From NCBI GenBank assembly GCA_041689935.1, contig JBDNFI010000012.1:1-64000 (forward strand): a stretch of DNA of 64,000 nt. Reading direction: 5' to 3'. This document shows positions 1 through 8,577 of the stretch, piece after piece; within the stretch, counting starts at the first letter, position 1, and every line of letters starts with the position of its first letter. The notes beneath the pieces are model-generated. The model was not told where the DNA came from and did no database searches. It worked only from the letters and a program-made list of their open reading frames with translations. The position numbers and the translations under genes were made by a program. Origin of the DNA: CAXBDP01 sp041689935. GTDB lineage: Bacteria > Bacteroidota > Bacteroidia > Cytophagales > Cyclobacteriaceae.

Positions 1-690
1 CTTGGACCTCATAAACAAAGAAAAAACTCAATCATTACGATTCAATACTTTTTTAATGAACCCAAACACTTTAGCACATAAGTCCAAGCGGACGCTTGAA
101 CTAGGCAAGAAAGGTAAGTGGGATGCCCTCCTCCACTGGTTCAAGCGTCCGCTTGGACCTCATAAACAAAGAAAAAACTCAATCATTACGATTCAATACT
201 TTTTTAGTGAACCCAACCACTTTAGCACATAAGTCCAAGCGGACGCTTGAACTAGGCAAGAAGTCCAAGCGGTCGCTAGAACTAGGTAAGAAAGGTAAGT
301 GGGATGCCCTCTCCCACTGGCTCAAGCGTCCGCTTGGACCTCATGAACAAAGAAAAAACTCAATCATTACGATTCAATACTTTTTTAATGAACCCAAACA
401 CTTTAGCACATAAGTCCAAGCGGACGCTTGAACTAGGCAAGAAAGGTAAGTGGGATGCCCTCCTCCACTGGCTCAAGCGTCCGCTTGGACCTCATGATTA
501 CGTCCTCTCCCACTGGTTCAAGCGTCCGCTTGGACCTCATAAACAAAGAAAAAACTCAATCATTATGATTCAATACTTTTTTAGTGAACCCAAACACTTT
601 AGCACATAAGTCCAAGCGGACGCTTGAACTAGGCAAGAAGTCCAAGCGGACGCTTGAACTAGGGAAGAAATTCAGGAGGACAGGCTTGAA
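1..690. repeat. Tandem array of ~151-bp units with inverted 17-mers
   Basis: The array enters from the left edge. The junction CTTGGACCTCAT recurs at 1, 152, 333, 484 and 529, giving units of 151, 181 (one extra 30-bp block), 151 and a shortened 45 bp. Each full unit carries TCCAAGCGGACGCTTGA, about 41 bp of spacer (itself with AGTGG/CCACT arms) and the reverse complement TCAAGCGTCCGCTTGGA, so each could form a long hairpin or cruciform. Reverse copies start near 83, 234, 414, 611 and 641, with a degenerate one at 264; forward copies start at 141, 322, 473 and 518. The last copy decays around 660-690. The units stay open in some frames for 75-100 codons, but I see no gene signals. Function unknown; possibly a REP/MITE-like element or a local structural repeat. 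Confidence 0.93.
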
Positions 691-756
691 TGAGGGAAGA
701 AGTAATACTATTAATTCCTTGCTAATATCAGGTAGGCTAATTGAGACTATTTTTAA

Positions 757-1338
757 CTAGTAAATAGTTTTTGATACGACTTCAGCCTCGTTGCTATCAT
801 TGATTTTATAGATGATTGTTTCTTTTTGTAGGTCGCCTGCTAATGGCTGGTAGGCTACTTTTCTTTCTATGTAGGGTGGCTTCACAGAATAGGTATTTAC
901 ACTATTGAGCTTTTTTCTATCTTCTCCCTCAAGTTCTGGCAAGGAGATACTTGTTAGCTTATACGGTTTATTGCTTGTATCCAAGTTGAAAATAAAGAGT
1001 AATTCATTTTCTGGTCTAATGGAGCTAGTACCGATAAATATTAATTGGTCATAGTTATTGGTATTAAGATCCGCTAATGCATATCGTTTTATATTTGGAA
1101 AATATGATATGTTTACTGTTTGCTTTTCCTTGTTTAAGGTGGTTTCTACCGAGAATTGCATGTCTTGATTTTCCAGCGTACTTGCAATCAATGTATAGGT
1201 AATATCCTTATCGGTTAAGGTGAGGTTCCACGCCCTTTCCTTTGGTGCGTTTACGCTTACATCTTTAAGATTATCCAAATCCGTGGTTGTAGCGCATGAA
1301 ACGAACAGCATCAGTGCTAGGTAAAGTAAGTTCTTCAT
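757..1338 (-). CDS. Lipoprotein of unknown function, paralogue of the next gene
   Basis: 193 residues with a lipoprotein signal peptide, lipidation Cys at residue 15 (lipobox FVSC). After an unstructured linker there is one domain of about 160 residues shared with its upstream neighbour: both have a KRYA.ADLN..NY..LIFIG segment and an NTY.VKPPYIER segment near the C-terminus. I do not recognise the family. The phrase ADLN..NY..LIF resembles FG-GAP/integrin-like repeats, but one copy is not enough to assign it. Likely tethered to the inner or outer membrane. The two genes look like a tandem duplication. Confidence 0.8.
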   Translation of the reverse strand: MKNLLYLALMLFVSCATTTDLDNLKDVSVNAPKERAWNLTLTDKDITYTLIASTLENQDMQFSVETTLNKEKQTVNISYFPNIKRYALADLNTNNYDQLIFIGTSSIRPENELLFIFNLDTSNKPYKLTSISLPELEGEDRKKLNSVNTYSVKPPYIERKVAYQPLAGDLQKETIIYKINDSNEAEVVSKTIY

Positions 1339-1368
1339 TTTGTGGGTAGGAATTTGATCAGTACTTAA

Positions 1369-1394
1369 AAAAAGCTTGAGGAGTCAAGCTTTTT
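1369..1394 (-). terminator. Hairpin terminator between the two lipoprotein genes
   Basis: AAAAAGCTTGA and TCAAGCTTTTT form an 11-bp stem with a 4-nt loop, followed on the minus strand by more T residues. It lies just after the stop of the upstream lipoprotein gene, so the two paralogues are probably transcribed separately. Confidence 0.75.
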
Positions 1395-1414
1395 AATATT
1401 GAATGATTTTACAT

Positions 1415-2044
1415 TTAAAAAGCGACTTCCATCACTAATTCTCCATCAACCGAATGTAGTTTAAATTCGCCGGCTTCATTTATTTTGAAGAGAAATGACT
1501 TTTCTGTTTCTGATCCATCTTCCATTTTGTAACCGATTATTCTTTCGATATAAGGGGGTTTTACATTATAGGTATTGGCACCATTTACATTTTCCATAAA
1601 TGATTTTGGCACATTTGGGAGTTCCAATAAATTTAAACTTTTTGGACTGGCTGTATAATCTAACGTCCATATATAGGCATTCTCGTTTTCAGGTTGTCTT
1701 TCACTAGCTCCTATAAAGATTAATTCGCTATAATTATCTCCATTAAGGTCAGCTTTTGCATACCTCTTTAGTTTTGGGTACGTACCTGTTGAGGCTGTTT
1801 CTGGACTACTGTTGTATTCCACCATCAATGAGAACTGAGTATACCTATCTTCAGTTTTGTTGGAGGTAATTCGATAGGTAATATCATTGTCTTCTACAAT
1901 TTTATTCCATCTCGCCTCGGTTGGCAATGTTTCAGTTATATCCTTGATATTAGCAATATTCTCTTCCGTATTGGAATCTGCTGTACATGATGCCAATAGG
2001 AGCGTCGAAAACATTATGGCTATTAAGTAACTTGTCTTTTTCAT
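1415..2044 (-). CDS. Lipoprotein of unknown function, paralogue of the adjacent gene
   Basis: 209 residues; signal peptide with lipobox LASC and Cys20, followed by an acidic linker. The C-terminal domain matches its neighbour in the order and spacing of the KRYAKADLNGDNYSELIFIG and NTYNVKPPYIER segments, so the pair arose by duplication and has since diverged (lengths 193 and 209). Its own hairpin terminator follows. No enzymatic motif is visible. The DLNGDNYSE segment is close to the calcium-binding loop of FG-GAP/EF-hand-like repeats, but this is only a resemblance. Confidence 0.8.
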   Translation of the reverse strand: MKKTSYLIAIMFSTLLLASCTADSNTEENIANIKDITETLPTEARWNKIVEDNDITYRITSNKTEDRYTQFSLMVEYNSSPETASTGTYPKLKRYAKADLNGDNYSELIFIGASERQPENENAYIWTLDYTASPKSLNLLELPNVPKSFMENVNGANTYNVKPPYIERIIGYKMEDGSETEKSFLFKINEAGEFKLHSVDGELVMEVAF

Positions 2045-2210
2045 ACCGATTCGTTTAGCAAATTGCGTGCAATTTTTACCGATTTTATAATTTCTGAAAA
2101 TATTTTTTGAGATGACCGTATCTACTACGGTATAAAAAGATTTTTTGATTTTGAATGTTGGATTGAATTATCCTTTATATTTTGTATTTGATCGCATATC
2201 AATATAATAG

Positions 2211-2236
2211 AAAAGGCCTGCAATAGCAGACCTTTT
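2211..2236 (-). terminator. Terminator of dnaK
   Basis: AAAAGGTCTGC and GCAGGCCTTTT (minus strand) pair with one mismatch around a 4-nt loop, followed by a T-rich tract. It lies 28 bp beyond the dnaK stop codon. Confidence 0.8.
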
Positions 2237-2263
2237 CTATTTATCAATGAAATTTTGAATGAT

Positions 2264-4183
2264 TTATTTCACTTCTTCGTATTCCACATCAGAAACATCG
2301 CCACCTTTATTCGGTTCTGAACCTCCATCGGATTCGGCTCCAGCTTCTGGTTGCCCTCCCGCTTGACCACCTTCTTGGCTAGTCGCATACATTTCTTGTG
2401 ATGCGGCTTCCCACGCTTTATTTAATGCGTCAATAGCTGGGTCAATGGCTTCCAAGTTTTTGGCTTCAAAGGCTGTTTTCAGAGTAGCTAATGCAGACTC
2501 AATTCCTGATTTGTTTCCTTCAGAAAGTTTTTCTCCATATTCTTTCAATTGTTTTTCAGATTGAAAGATTAAGCTATCCGCTGAATTCAACTTGTCGATG
2601 CTCTCTTTTTCTTTCTTATCAGCATCTGCATTTGCTTCGGCTTCCTTTTTCATCTTTTCGATTTCATCTGGAGTCAATCCAGAAGAAGCTTCGATGCGGA
2701 TTTTTTGTTCTTTGCCTGTTCCTTTATCTTTTGCAGATACATTTAGGATACCATTCGCATCCAAATCGAATGTCACTTCAATTTGCGGAACGCCTCTTTG
2801 TGCTGGTGGAATGCCATCCAAATGGAAGCGACCAATGGAGCGATTATCTTTCGCCATTGGGCGTTCACCTTGCAAAACATGAATTTCTACAGATGGCTGG
2901 CTATCCGATGCGGTACTAAATACTTCAGACTTTCTGGTAGGAATCGTGGTATTAGATTCTATTAGTCTAGTCAATACACCGCCCATGGTTTCAATACCCA
3001 TCGAAAGTGGAGTTACGTCTAGCAATAGTACGTCCTTTACTTCGCCTGTTAGTACACCGCCTTGTATAGCAGCACCGATGGCCACAACCTCATCTGGGTT
3101 TACCCCTTTCGAAGGCTTTCTACCAAAGAATTTCTCTACTTCTTCCTGTATTTTTGGAATACGAGTAGAACCACCCACAAGAATCACCTCGTCAATATCA
3201 CTAGTAGATAAGCCAGCATCTTTCATGGCTTTCCTACATGGCTCTAAACTTCTTCTTACCAAGTCTTCCGATAATTGCTCAAACTTAGCTCTGCTTAGAG
3301 TTTTTACTAAGTGCTTGGGCATGCCGTCTACAGGCATGATGTACGGAAGATTTATTTCCGTGCTATTAGAACTGGAAAGTTCAATTTTAGCCTTTTCTGC
3401 TGCTTCCTTTAGACGCTGAAGTGTCATTGGATCTTTTCTTAGATCTAGACCTTCATCCTTTTGGAATTCTTCGGCCAACCAATTGATAATGGTTGAGTCA
3501 AAATCGTCTCCGCCAAGGTGTACATCGCCATTGGTTGATTTTACTTCGAATACTCCATCGCCCAATTCTAGAATTGAAATATCGAATGTACCACCACCAA
3601 GGTCATACACCGCAATTTTCATATCTCTATCTTTCTTGTCCAAGCCGTAGGCTAATGCCGCTGCGGTTGGTTCATTGATGATACGCTTCACTTCTAAGCC
3701 AGCAATTTGGCCGGCTTCTTTGGTTGCTTGGCGTTCGGCATCATTGAAGTAAGCTGGAACGGTAATTACAGCTTCTTTGATTTCAATGCCTAAGTAATCT
3801 TCTGCAGTAGATTTCATTTTCTGCAAAATCATGGCAGAAATTTCCTGCGGAGTATACAGTCTATCTCCAATTTTCACTCTTACCGTATCATTCGAGCCGC
3901 TTTCGAGCCCATAAGATACATTTTTTCTATCGCTCGAAACCTCGGAGAATTTTTTACCCATAAATCTTTTTACAGAGCTGATGGTATTTTGAGGATTTGT
4001 AATGGCCTGACGCTTAGCAGGGTCACCTACTTTTCTTTCGCCATTGCCATTGTCAAGAAAAGCCACTATCGATGGTGTAGTTCTTCTGCCTTCGCTATTT
4101 GCAATTACCACTGGTTCATTACCTTCCATTACGGCTACACATGAATTAGTGGTACCTAAGTCAATGCCAATAATTTTTCCCAT
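2264..4183 (-). CDS. dnaK: Chaperone protein DnaK (Hsp70)
   Basis: ATP-dependent cytoplasmic chaperone that works with DnaJ and GrpE, both encoded here at 13.2-14.9 kb. 639 residues, normal length. The ATPase domain opens with GKIIGIDLGTTNSCVAV; the second phosphate loop is VYDLGGGTFDISIL and the adenosine motif is ILVGGSTRIPKIQ. The substrate-binding domain follows the linker DVLLLDVTPLSMGIE, and the tail is rich in Gly and Gln and ends EYEEVK. An in-frame ATG 42 bp upstream would add a non-homologous leader, so I start at MGKIIG. Single gene with its own terminator. The upstream region carries the inverted repeat TTGAC-N8-GTCAA (4273-4290), whose meaning is unknown. Confidence 0.98.
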   Translation of the reverse strand: MGKIIGIDLGTTNSCVAVMEGNEPVVIANSEGRRTTPSIVAFLDNGNGERKVGDPAKRQAITNPQNTISSVKRFMGKKFSEVSSDRKNVSYGLESGSNDTVRVKIGDRLYTPQEISAMILQKMKSTAEDYLGIEIKEAVITVPAYFNDAERQATKEAGQIAGLEVKRIINEPTAAALAYGLDKKDRDMKIAVYDLGGGTFDISILELGDGVFEVKSTNGDVHLGGDDFDSTIINWLAEEFQKDEGLDLRKDPMTLQRLKEAAEKAKIELSSSNSTEINLPYIMPVDGMPKHLVKTLSRAKFEQLSEDLVRRSLEPCRKAMKDAGLSTSDIDEVILVGGSTRIPKIQEEVEKFFGRKPSKGVNPDEVVAIGAAIQGGVLTGEVKDVLLLDVTPLSMGIETMGGVLTRLIESNTTIPTRKSEVFSTASDSQPSVEIHVLQGERPMAKDNRSIGRFHLDGIPPAQRGVPQIEVTFDLDANGILNVSAKDKGTGKEQKIRIEASSGLTPDEIEKMKKEAEANADADKKEKESIDKLNSADSLIFQSEKQLKEYGEKLSEGNKSGIESALATLKTAFEAKNLEAIDPAIDALNKAWEAASQEMYATSQEGGQAGGQPEAGAESDGGSEPNKGGDVSDVEYEEVK

Positions 4184-4503
4184 TGTATTTATGTTATTTG
4201 TTTTGTTCAGTATTCTGCTATCCATTTATCAATGCATGTGCCAATGGGATTTAATCGCACTTTTGTGACACATTGACAGCACATGGTCAACTTTAATCAA
4301 AGTTCGGAAGGGACATCCGCTTATTTGATTCTTCAAATGCCTTGTTCGGCTGATTGTTGTTTTCTAAATATGAAATTGGGAATAGGTATTCCTAAGAATA
4401 ATTATTTAGACTACGTTTCTCTATTCTAAAAGCTAGCTGTAAGGATTAGCTAAGTTAATATCAATCCAAGCTGATGAGGAATCTCGCAATGGGTGGGTTC
4501 ACT

Positions 4504-5874
4504 TTATGCGCCTTCATCAGCGACTAAATTGAATATTTTAGTGAGTTCAGCTGAGGCTCTTTCGCCTGCAATTATGGCACCTTCCACATATCCATTCCAG
4601 ATTTCAGCAGTCTCCGTGCCAGCCCAATGTATCCTGCCTATGGGTTCTTTTAGGCTATTTCCGTATGTGGATAGTACATTTGGAGGCATATAGGCTGCAC
4701 GTCCACCGCGAGTCCATTCATCTGCCATCCAGTCTTTTTCATGATACTCGATTACCTCATTTGCACGAGCTCCGAAGTAGCCGACTAGTTGGTCAATACA
4801 GGCTTCTTTACGTTCCGATTTTAAGTTTTGACTCCATTCTCTAGCTTTATCACCTGATATAAATCCTGTAATTGCCCCATAGGCCGCATCATGTGGACTG
4901 CCGTCAAAGCCAAGACTCATGGGGCCTTGATCGGAAATAAATTCGGCGGAATGTTCATCCTCCCGCCAAAAGGGTGTTTTGAACGTAAACACACATTTAA
5001 TGACCGAGCCCATGGGCATTTTTTGCATCAATTGATCTTTTTTTCCAGGGAGTGGCGGGTAATAATTGATCCTTGATGCCAAAGCGGGAGGGATAGCCAC
5101 CACCGCATATTTTGCATTATAAGCGTTATCAATTGTTTCCACAATCACTCCTTCAGTATGCTGATGGACAGCTCGTACAGGCTGATTCAGCAATATATTT
5201 TCTCCAAGTGGCTCCGCTAGTTTTTCAGCGATTTGTTGCATTCCTCCTACCAATCGAGTTTGCTGCGCACCATTATTTATCTCGGCAAGGTGCATGAAGC
5301 CGCCTCCAGATTTTACATAATATAGAAAGAATAGCGCTGAAATATCTGCTGGTTCGGCGGCAAAAATGGCATTGACTACGATATCAAATGAAGCTTTGGC
5401 GCTTTTGGTTTGGAATAGTTGGTTCTTGAGTTGCTCGGCTGTTTGTTGGTCGAATTGTTTATTTTGGATTCGCTGCTTGGCATCACCCAATGTTAGTTCA
5501 GCAGCTAATTTCTCTATTTTGTTCATCCCATTTTGCAAATCTATCTGGCTCAAATAGGGCAGGGCTGGGATGGTATTTTTGTAGGTCTTTTTTTTGCCAA
5601 AAAGATCCAAAACCTTTTTGCCAGTATTGAACTGCTTGAAAACCTCTATGCCCATTTTGGCACAAAGAGCTGTGATTTTTTCTTGCTTCGGCCCAATCCA
5701 CTGTCCGCCCAAATCTATTTTGTCTTTGAAACTAGTCTGCTGACTAAGCACTCTGCCGCCAACTCTGTCTCTTGCTTCAAGAGTAAGTACTTGAAGCCCA
5801 GCTTTCTTTAAAAGGGATGATGTGGTAAGCCCAGACACTCCAGCTCCTATTACGATTACGTCGATTTTATCCAT
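4504..5874 (-). CDS. Flavin-containing amine oxidase family protein
   Basis: 456 residues. The N-terminus has an FAD-binding Rossmann loop (VIVIGAGVSGL) followed by the acidic residue and RDRVGGR motif of the monoamine/polyamine oxidase family. The C-terminus has the flavin-contact segment IHWAGTETAEIWNGYVEGAI. Family members oxidise primary or secondary amines to aldehydes or imines and release hydrogen peroxide; the substrate cannot be read from sequence. No signal peptide is apparent, so it is probably cytoplasmic. It stands alone between dnaK and the divergent pseudouridine synthase gene. A related flavoprotein (protoporphyrinogen-oxidase-like) is a less likely reading. Confidence 0.9.
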   Translation of the reverse strand: MDKIDVIVIGAGVSGLTTSSLLKKAGLQVLTLEARDRVGGRVLSQQTSFKDKIDLGGQWIGPKQEKITALCAKMGIEVFKQFNTGKKVLDLFGKKKTYKNTIPALPYLSQIDLQNGMNKIEKLAAELTLGDAKQRIQNKQFDQQTAEQLKNQLFQTKSAKASFDIVVNAIFAAEPADISALFFLYYVKSGGGFMHLAEINNGAQQTRLVGGMQQIAEKLAEPLGENILLNQPVRAVHQHTEGVIVETIDNAYNAKYAVVAIPPALASRINYYPPLPGKKDQLMQKMPMGSVIKCVFTFKTPFWREDEHSAEFISDQGPMSLGFDGSPHDAAYGAITGFISGDKAREWSQNLKSERKEACIDQLVGYFGARANEVIEYHEKDWMADEWTRGGRAAYMPPNVLSTYGNSLKEPIGRIHWAGTETAEIWNGYVEGAIIAGERASAELTKIFNLVADEGA

Positions 5875-5972
5875 AACTGCGAAATAAAGCTCAAATTAGA
5901 CAAATACCAGATTGTATGAAAGATGCCATAGAATAATTGAACGGGTCGCTTCAAAATTAGCTAATTTCGTAC

Positions 5973-6647
5973 ATGCAATTTCCCGAAATATTGTTTGAAG
6001 ATAATCATTTGCTGGTGGTCAATAAGCCAGCGGGATTACTTGTGCAAGGTGATGATACGGGCGATATTACTTTGCTGGACCTTGCCAAGGAATATATAAA
6101 GGATAAATATAATAAGCCTGGAAATGTGTATATCGGACTGCCGCATCGACTGGATAGGCCGGTAAGTGGGGTGGTATTACTTGCCAAAACATCAAAGGCA
6201 CTGGAAAGATTGAACAAGATTTTTAAATCGCGGGAGGTGAAAAAGATGTATTGGGCATTGGTGGAGAAAAGACCAACTATTGAAACAGGGAGGCTTATGC
6301 ATTATCTAGTGAAAAATGCCAAATTGAATATAACCAAAGCCTACGTAACCGAGCGAACTGATTCAAAATTTGCTGATTTGAGTTATGAATTGCTGCAAGA
6401 AGTGGGAGGTAAGTTTTTACTAGAAGTAAGCCCTGTCACCGGCCGGCCTCATCAAATTCGGGTGCAATTGGCTAGTATGGGTTGCTCCATAGTGGGTGAC
6501 TTGAAGTATGGAAGCCCTAAGCCAAATAGAGATGCAAGTATTTGTTTGCATGCAAGGTCATTACAATTGATACATCCTGTCACTAAGGTGGAGATCAGGA
6601 TTGAAGCCGATCCTCCCGCCGTTTTCAAAGCATATTTGAAATCCTAG
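5973..6647 (+). CDS. RluA-family RNA pseudouridine synthase
   Basis: 224 residues. Converts uridine to pseudouridine in rRNA or tRNA. The signature HRLDRPVSG holds the catalytic Asp at residue 61, and the GRPHQIRVQLAS segment is typical of the RluA fold. The protein begins directly with the catalytic domain, so it lacks the N-terminal S4 domain of RluC/RluD; the target nucleotide cannot be assigned. A bidirectional terminator follows. The upstream TAATTTCG just before the ATG resembles a -7 element and would give a very short leader. Confidence 0.93.
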   Translation: MQFPEILFEDNHLLVVNKPAGLLVQGDDTGDITLLDLAKEYIKDKYNKPGNVYIGLPHRLDRPVSGVVLLAKTSKALERLNKIFKSREVKKMYWALVEKRPTIETGRLMHYLVKNAKLNITKAYVTERTDSKFADLSYELLQEVGGKFLLEVSPVTGRPHQIRVQLASMGCSIVGDLKYGSPKPNRDASICLHARSLQLIHPVTKVEIRIEADPPAVFKAYLKS

Positions 6648-6664
6648 AACGTATTGCGCATAAA

Positions 6665-6696
6665 AAAAGCCCTAATTCGTGAAAATTAGGGCTTTT
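6665..6696. terminator. Bidirectional terminator between rluA-like gene and atpC
   Basis: AAAAGCCCTAATT and AATTAGGGCTTTT form a 13-bp stem with a 6-nt loop, A-rich on one side and T-rich on the other. It lies between convergent genes and can serve both. Confidence 0.88.
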
Positions 6697-6714
6697 GTAT
6701 GTATGCTTGAAATT

Positions 6715-6957
6715 TTATTTTGCGGATTCAGCCAATAGAATGAGTTTATTATTAACCACTTCTACCACACCACCATCTATTTGTACGGAATGAGTACCTC
6801 CTTTTGTCACGTAAGTTACAGGACCCTTTGAAAGAGAACTAATTATAGGGGCGTGATTTTCTAGTATTTGAAACAAACCGTTGCTTCCTGGAAAGGTCGC
6901 AGAGATTACTTCTCCCTCGAATACTTTGCTGTCCGGTGTGATTATTTCTAAAAACAT
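6715..6957 (-). CDS. atpC: ATP synthase F1 subunit epsilon
   Basis: 80 residues, about the length of the N-terminal beta-sandwich domain alone; the C-terminal helical hairpin of the E. coli subunit is missing, as in many Bacteroidota. Recognisable segments are the start MFLEIITPDSKVFEGEV and FPGSNGLFQILENHAPI. The subunit belongs to the central stalk and couples rotation to catalysis in the beta subunits. It follows atpD by 6 bp in a two-gene operon. The alpha, gamma, delta and Fo genes are not in the window, which fits the separated atpDC operon of this phylum. Confidence 0.95.
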   Translation of the reverse strand: MFLEIITPDSKVFEGEVISATFPGSNGLFQILENHAPIISSLSKGPVTYVTKGGTHSVQIDGGVVEVVNNKLILLAESAK

Positions 6958-6963
6958 GCTGTA

Positions 6964-8469
6964 TTATTTAGATTCAGCCATTAATTTTTCACCTTTAGCA
7001 ATAGCCTGCTCGATAGTACCTACCAAGTTGAAAGCCGCCTCAGGCAAATGATCTAATTCACCATCCATGATCATTGTAAAGCCTTTGATCGTGTCTTTGA
7101 TATCTACTAGCTGTCCTTTAAGACCTGTAAATTGCTCTGCTACGAAGAATGGCTGAGATAAGAACCTCTGCACTCGACGTGCTCTGTGTACAACTTCCTT
7201 GTCTTCTTCGGATAGTTCGTCCATACCTAGAATGGCGATAATATCTTGCAGTTCCTTATAGCGTTGCAAAAGTTCCTTCACTCTTTGGGTACAAGCATAA
7301 TGCTCTTCACCAACGATAGATGGTTCTAGGATTCTTGACGTTGAATCAAGAGGATCCACAGCTGGGTAAATACCAAGCTCCGAAATTTTTCTAGAAAGTA
7401 CTGTAGTTGCATCCAAGTGAGAGAAAGTAGTTGCTGGAGCTGGGTCAGTCAAGTCATCCGCAGGAACATAAACGGCCTGTACGGAAGTAATAGATCCACG
7501 TTTAGTAGATGTAATGCGCTCTTGCATGGCTCCCATTTCAGTAGCCAACGTTGGCTGGTAACCCACAGCAGAAGGCATACGACCCAAAAGAGCTGATACT
7601 TCAGAACCTGCTTGTGTGAAACGGAATATATTGTCAATAAAGAAAAGAATGTCTTTTCCTTCGCCTTCGCCATCACCGTCGCGGAAATATTCTGCAATTG
7701 TAAGTCCAGAAAGTGCTACTCTCGCACGTGCTCCGGGAGGCTCGTTCATTTGACCGAAAACGAAAGTTGCTTGTGATTTTTTAAGTTCCTCAGGATCCAC
7801 TTTAGAAAGATCCCAACCGCCTTCTTCCATACTTTCTTTGAAGTGATCGCCGTATCTGATAATATCAGCTTCGATCATTTCACGCAGAAGGTCATTTCCT
7901 TCTCTCGTTCTTTCACCTACACCAGCAAATACGGAAAGACCTTCGTATGTTTTTGCAATGTTATTGATCAATTCTTGTATCAATACTGTTTTACCTACAC
8001 CAGCACCACCGAAAAGACCGATTTTACCACCTTTTACATAAGGCTCGATCAAGTCAATAACTTTGATTCCTGTGAAAAGCACCTCACTTGAAGTAGAAAG
8101 ATCTTCGAATCTTGGAGCTTGCCTGTGAATAGGTAGTCCTCTTGTCGTTTTTGGAGCAGGGATGCCATCAATGGCTTCGCCTATCACATTAAATAGTCTA
8201 CCTTTTACTTCATCGCCGATCGGCATTTGAATAGGGCTTCCAGAGTCTGTGACCTCCATGCCACGAACGAGACCTTCGGTGCCGTCCATCGCAATCGTTC
8301 TTACTCTTTCCTCGCCAAGGTGTTGTTGTACTTCTAATACAACCTTTTGACCATTTTCTTTAGTTACTTGAAGGGCATCCAGAATATTTGGAAGCTTAGA
8401 GCCTTCTGCACCAAAACTAACGTCAACAACAGGTCCGATTACCTGCGTGATTCTACCAATATTTGCCAT
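6964..8469 (-). CDS. atpD: ATP synthase F1 subunit beta
   Basis: 501 residues. Catalytic subunit of the membrane-bound F1Fo ATP synthase. Walker A is GGAGVGKTVLIQE, followed by the GERTREGNDL motif; Walker B is in ILFFIDNIFRFTQAG; the family signature PAVDPLDSTSR is present. First gene of atpDC, behind a promoter matching the Bacteroidota consensus at 8513-8543. Nothing unusual. Confidence 0.99.
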   Translation of the reverse strand: MANIGRITQVIGPVVDVSFGAEGSKLPNILDALQVTKENGQKVVLEVQQHLGEERVRTIAMDGTEGLVRGMEVTDSGSPIQMPIGDEVKGRLFNVIGEAIDGIPAPKTTRGLPIHRQAPRFEDLSTSSEVLFTGIKVIDLIEPYVKGGKIGLFGGAGVGKTVLIQELINNIAKTYEGLSVFAGVGERTREGNDLLREMIEADIIRYGDHFKESMEEGGWDLSKVDPEELKKSQATFVFGQMNEPPGARARVALSGLTIAEYFRDGDGEGEGKDILFFIDNIFRFTQAGSEVSALLGRMPSAVGYQPTLATEMGAMQERITSTKRGSITSVQAVYVPADDLTDPAPATTFSHLDATTVLSRKISELGIYPAVDPLDSTSRILEPSIVGEEHYACTQRVKELLQRYKELQDIIAILGMDELSEEDKEVVHRARRVQRFLSQPFFVAEQFTGLKGQLVDIKDTIKGFTMIMDGELDHLPEAAFNLVGTIEQAIAKGEKLMAESK

Positions 8470-8512
8470 TGTTAATTGTTTTGTAGAAAGAAAAGCCTGT
8501 TTTATGAGAGTG

Positions 8513-8543
8513 CAAAAGTACGGTTTTGACGCTATCTTACCAA
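8513..8543 (-). promoter_or_regulatory. Promoter of atpDC
   Basis: On the minus strand TTG is followed after 20 bp by TACTTTTG, a full match to the Bacteroidota -33 TTG / -7 TAnnTTTG pattern. Transcription should start near 8506, about 37 bp before the atpD ATG. Confidence 0.75.
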
Positions 8544-8577
8544 TGGTAAGAGCTTAAATTTTACCTCAATATAAAAT

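Noticed and set aside
2..609. Open frames of 76-101 codons through the repeat array
   Set aside because: They repeat with the array, have no homology and no initiation signals; the frames are open because the units keep phase.
1..690. CRISPR array
   Set aside because: The unit is 151 bp with inverted elements, not 24-40-bp direct repeats with unique spacers.
2491..3419. Antisense open frames inside dnaK
   Set aside because: They overlap an intact, conserved gene and show no family similarity.
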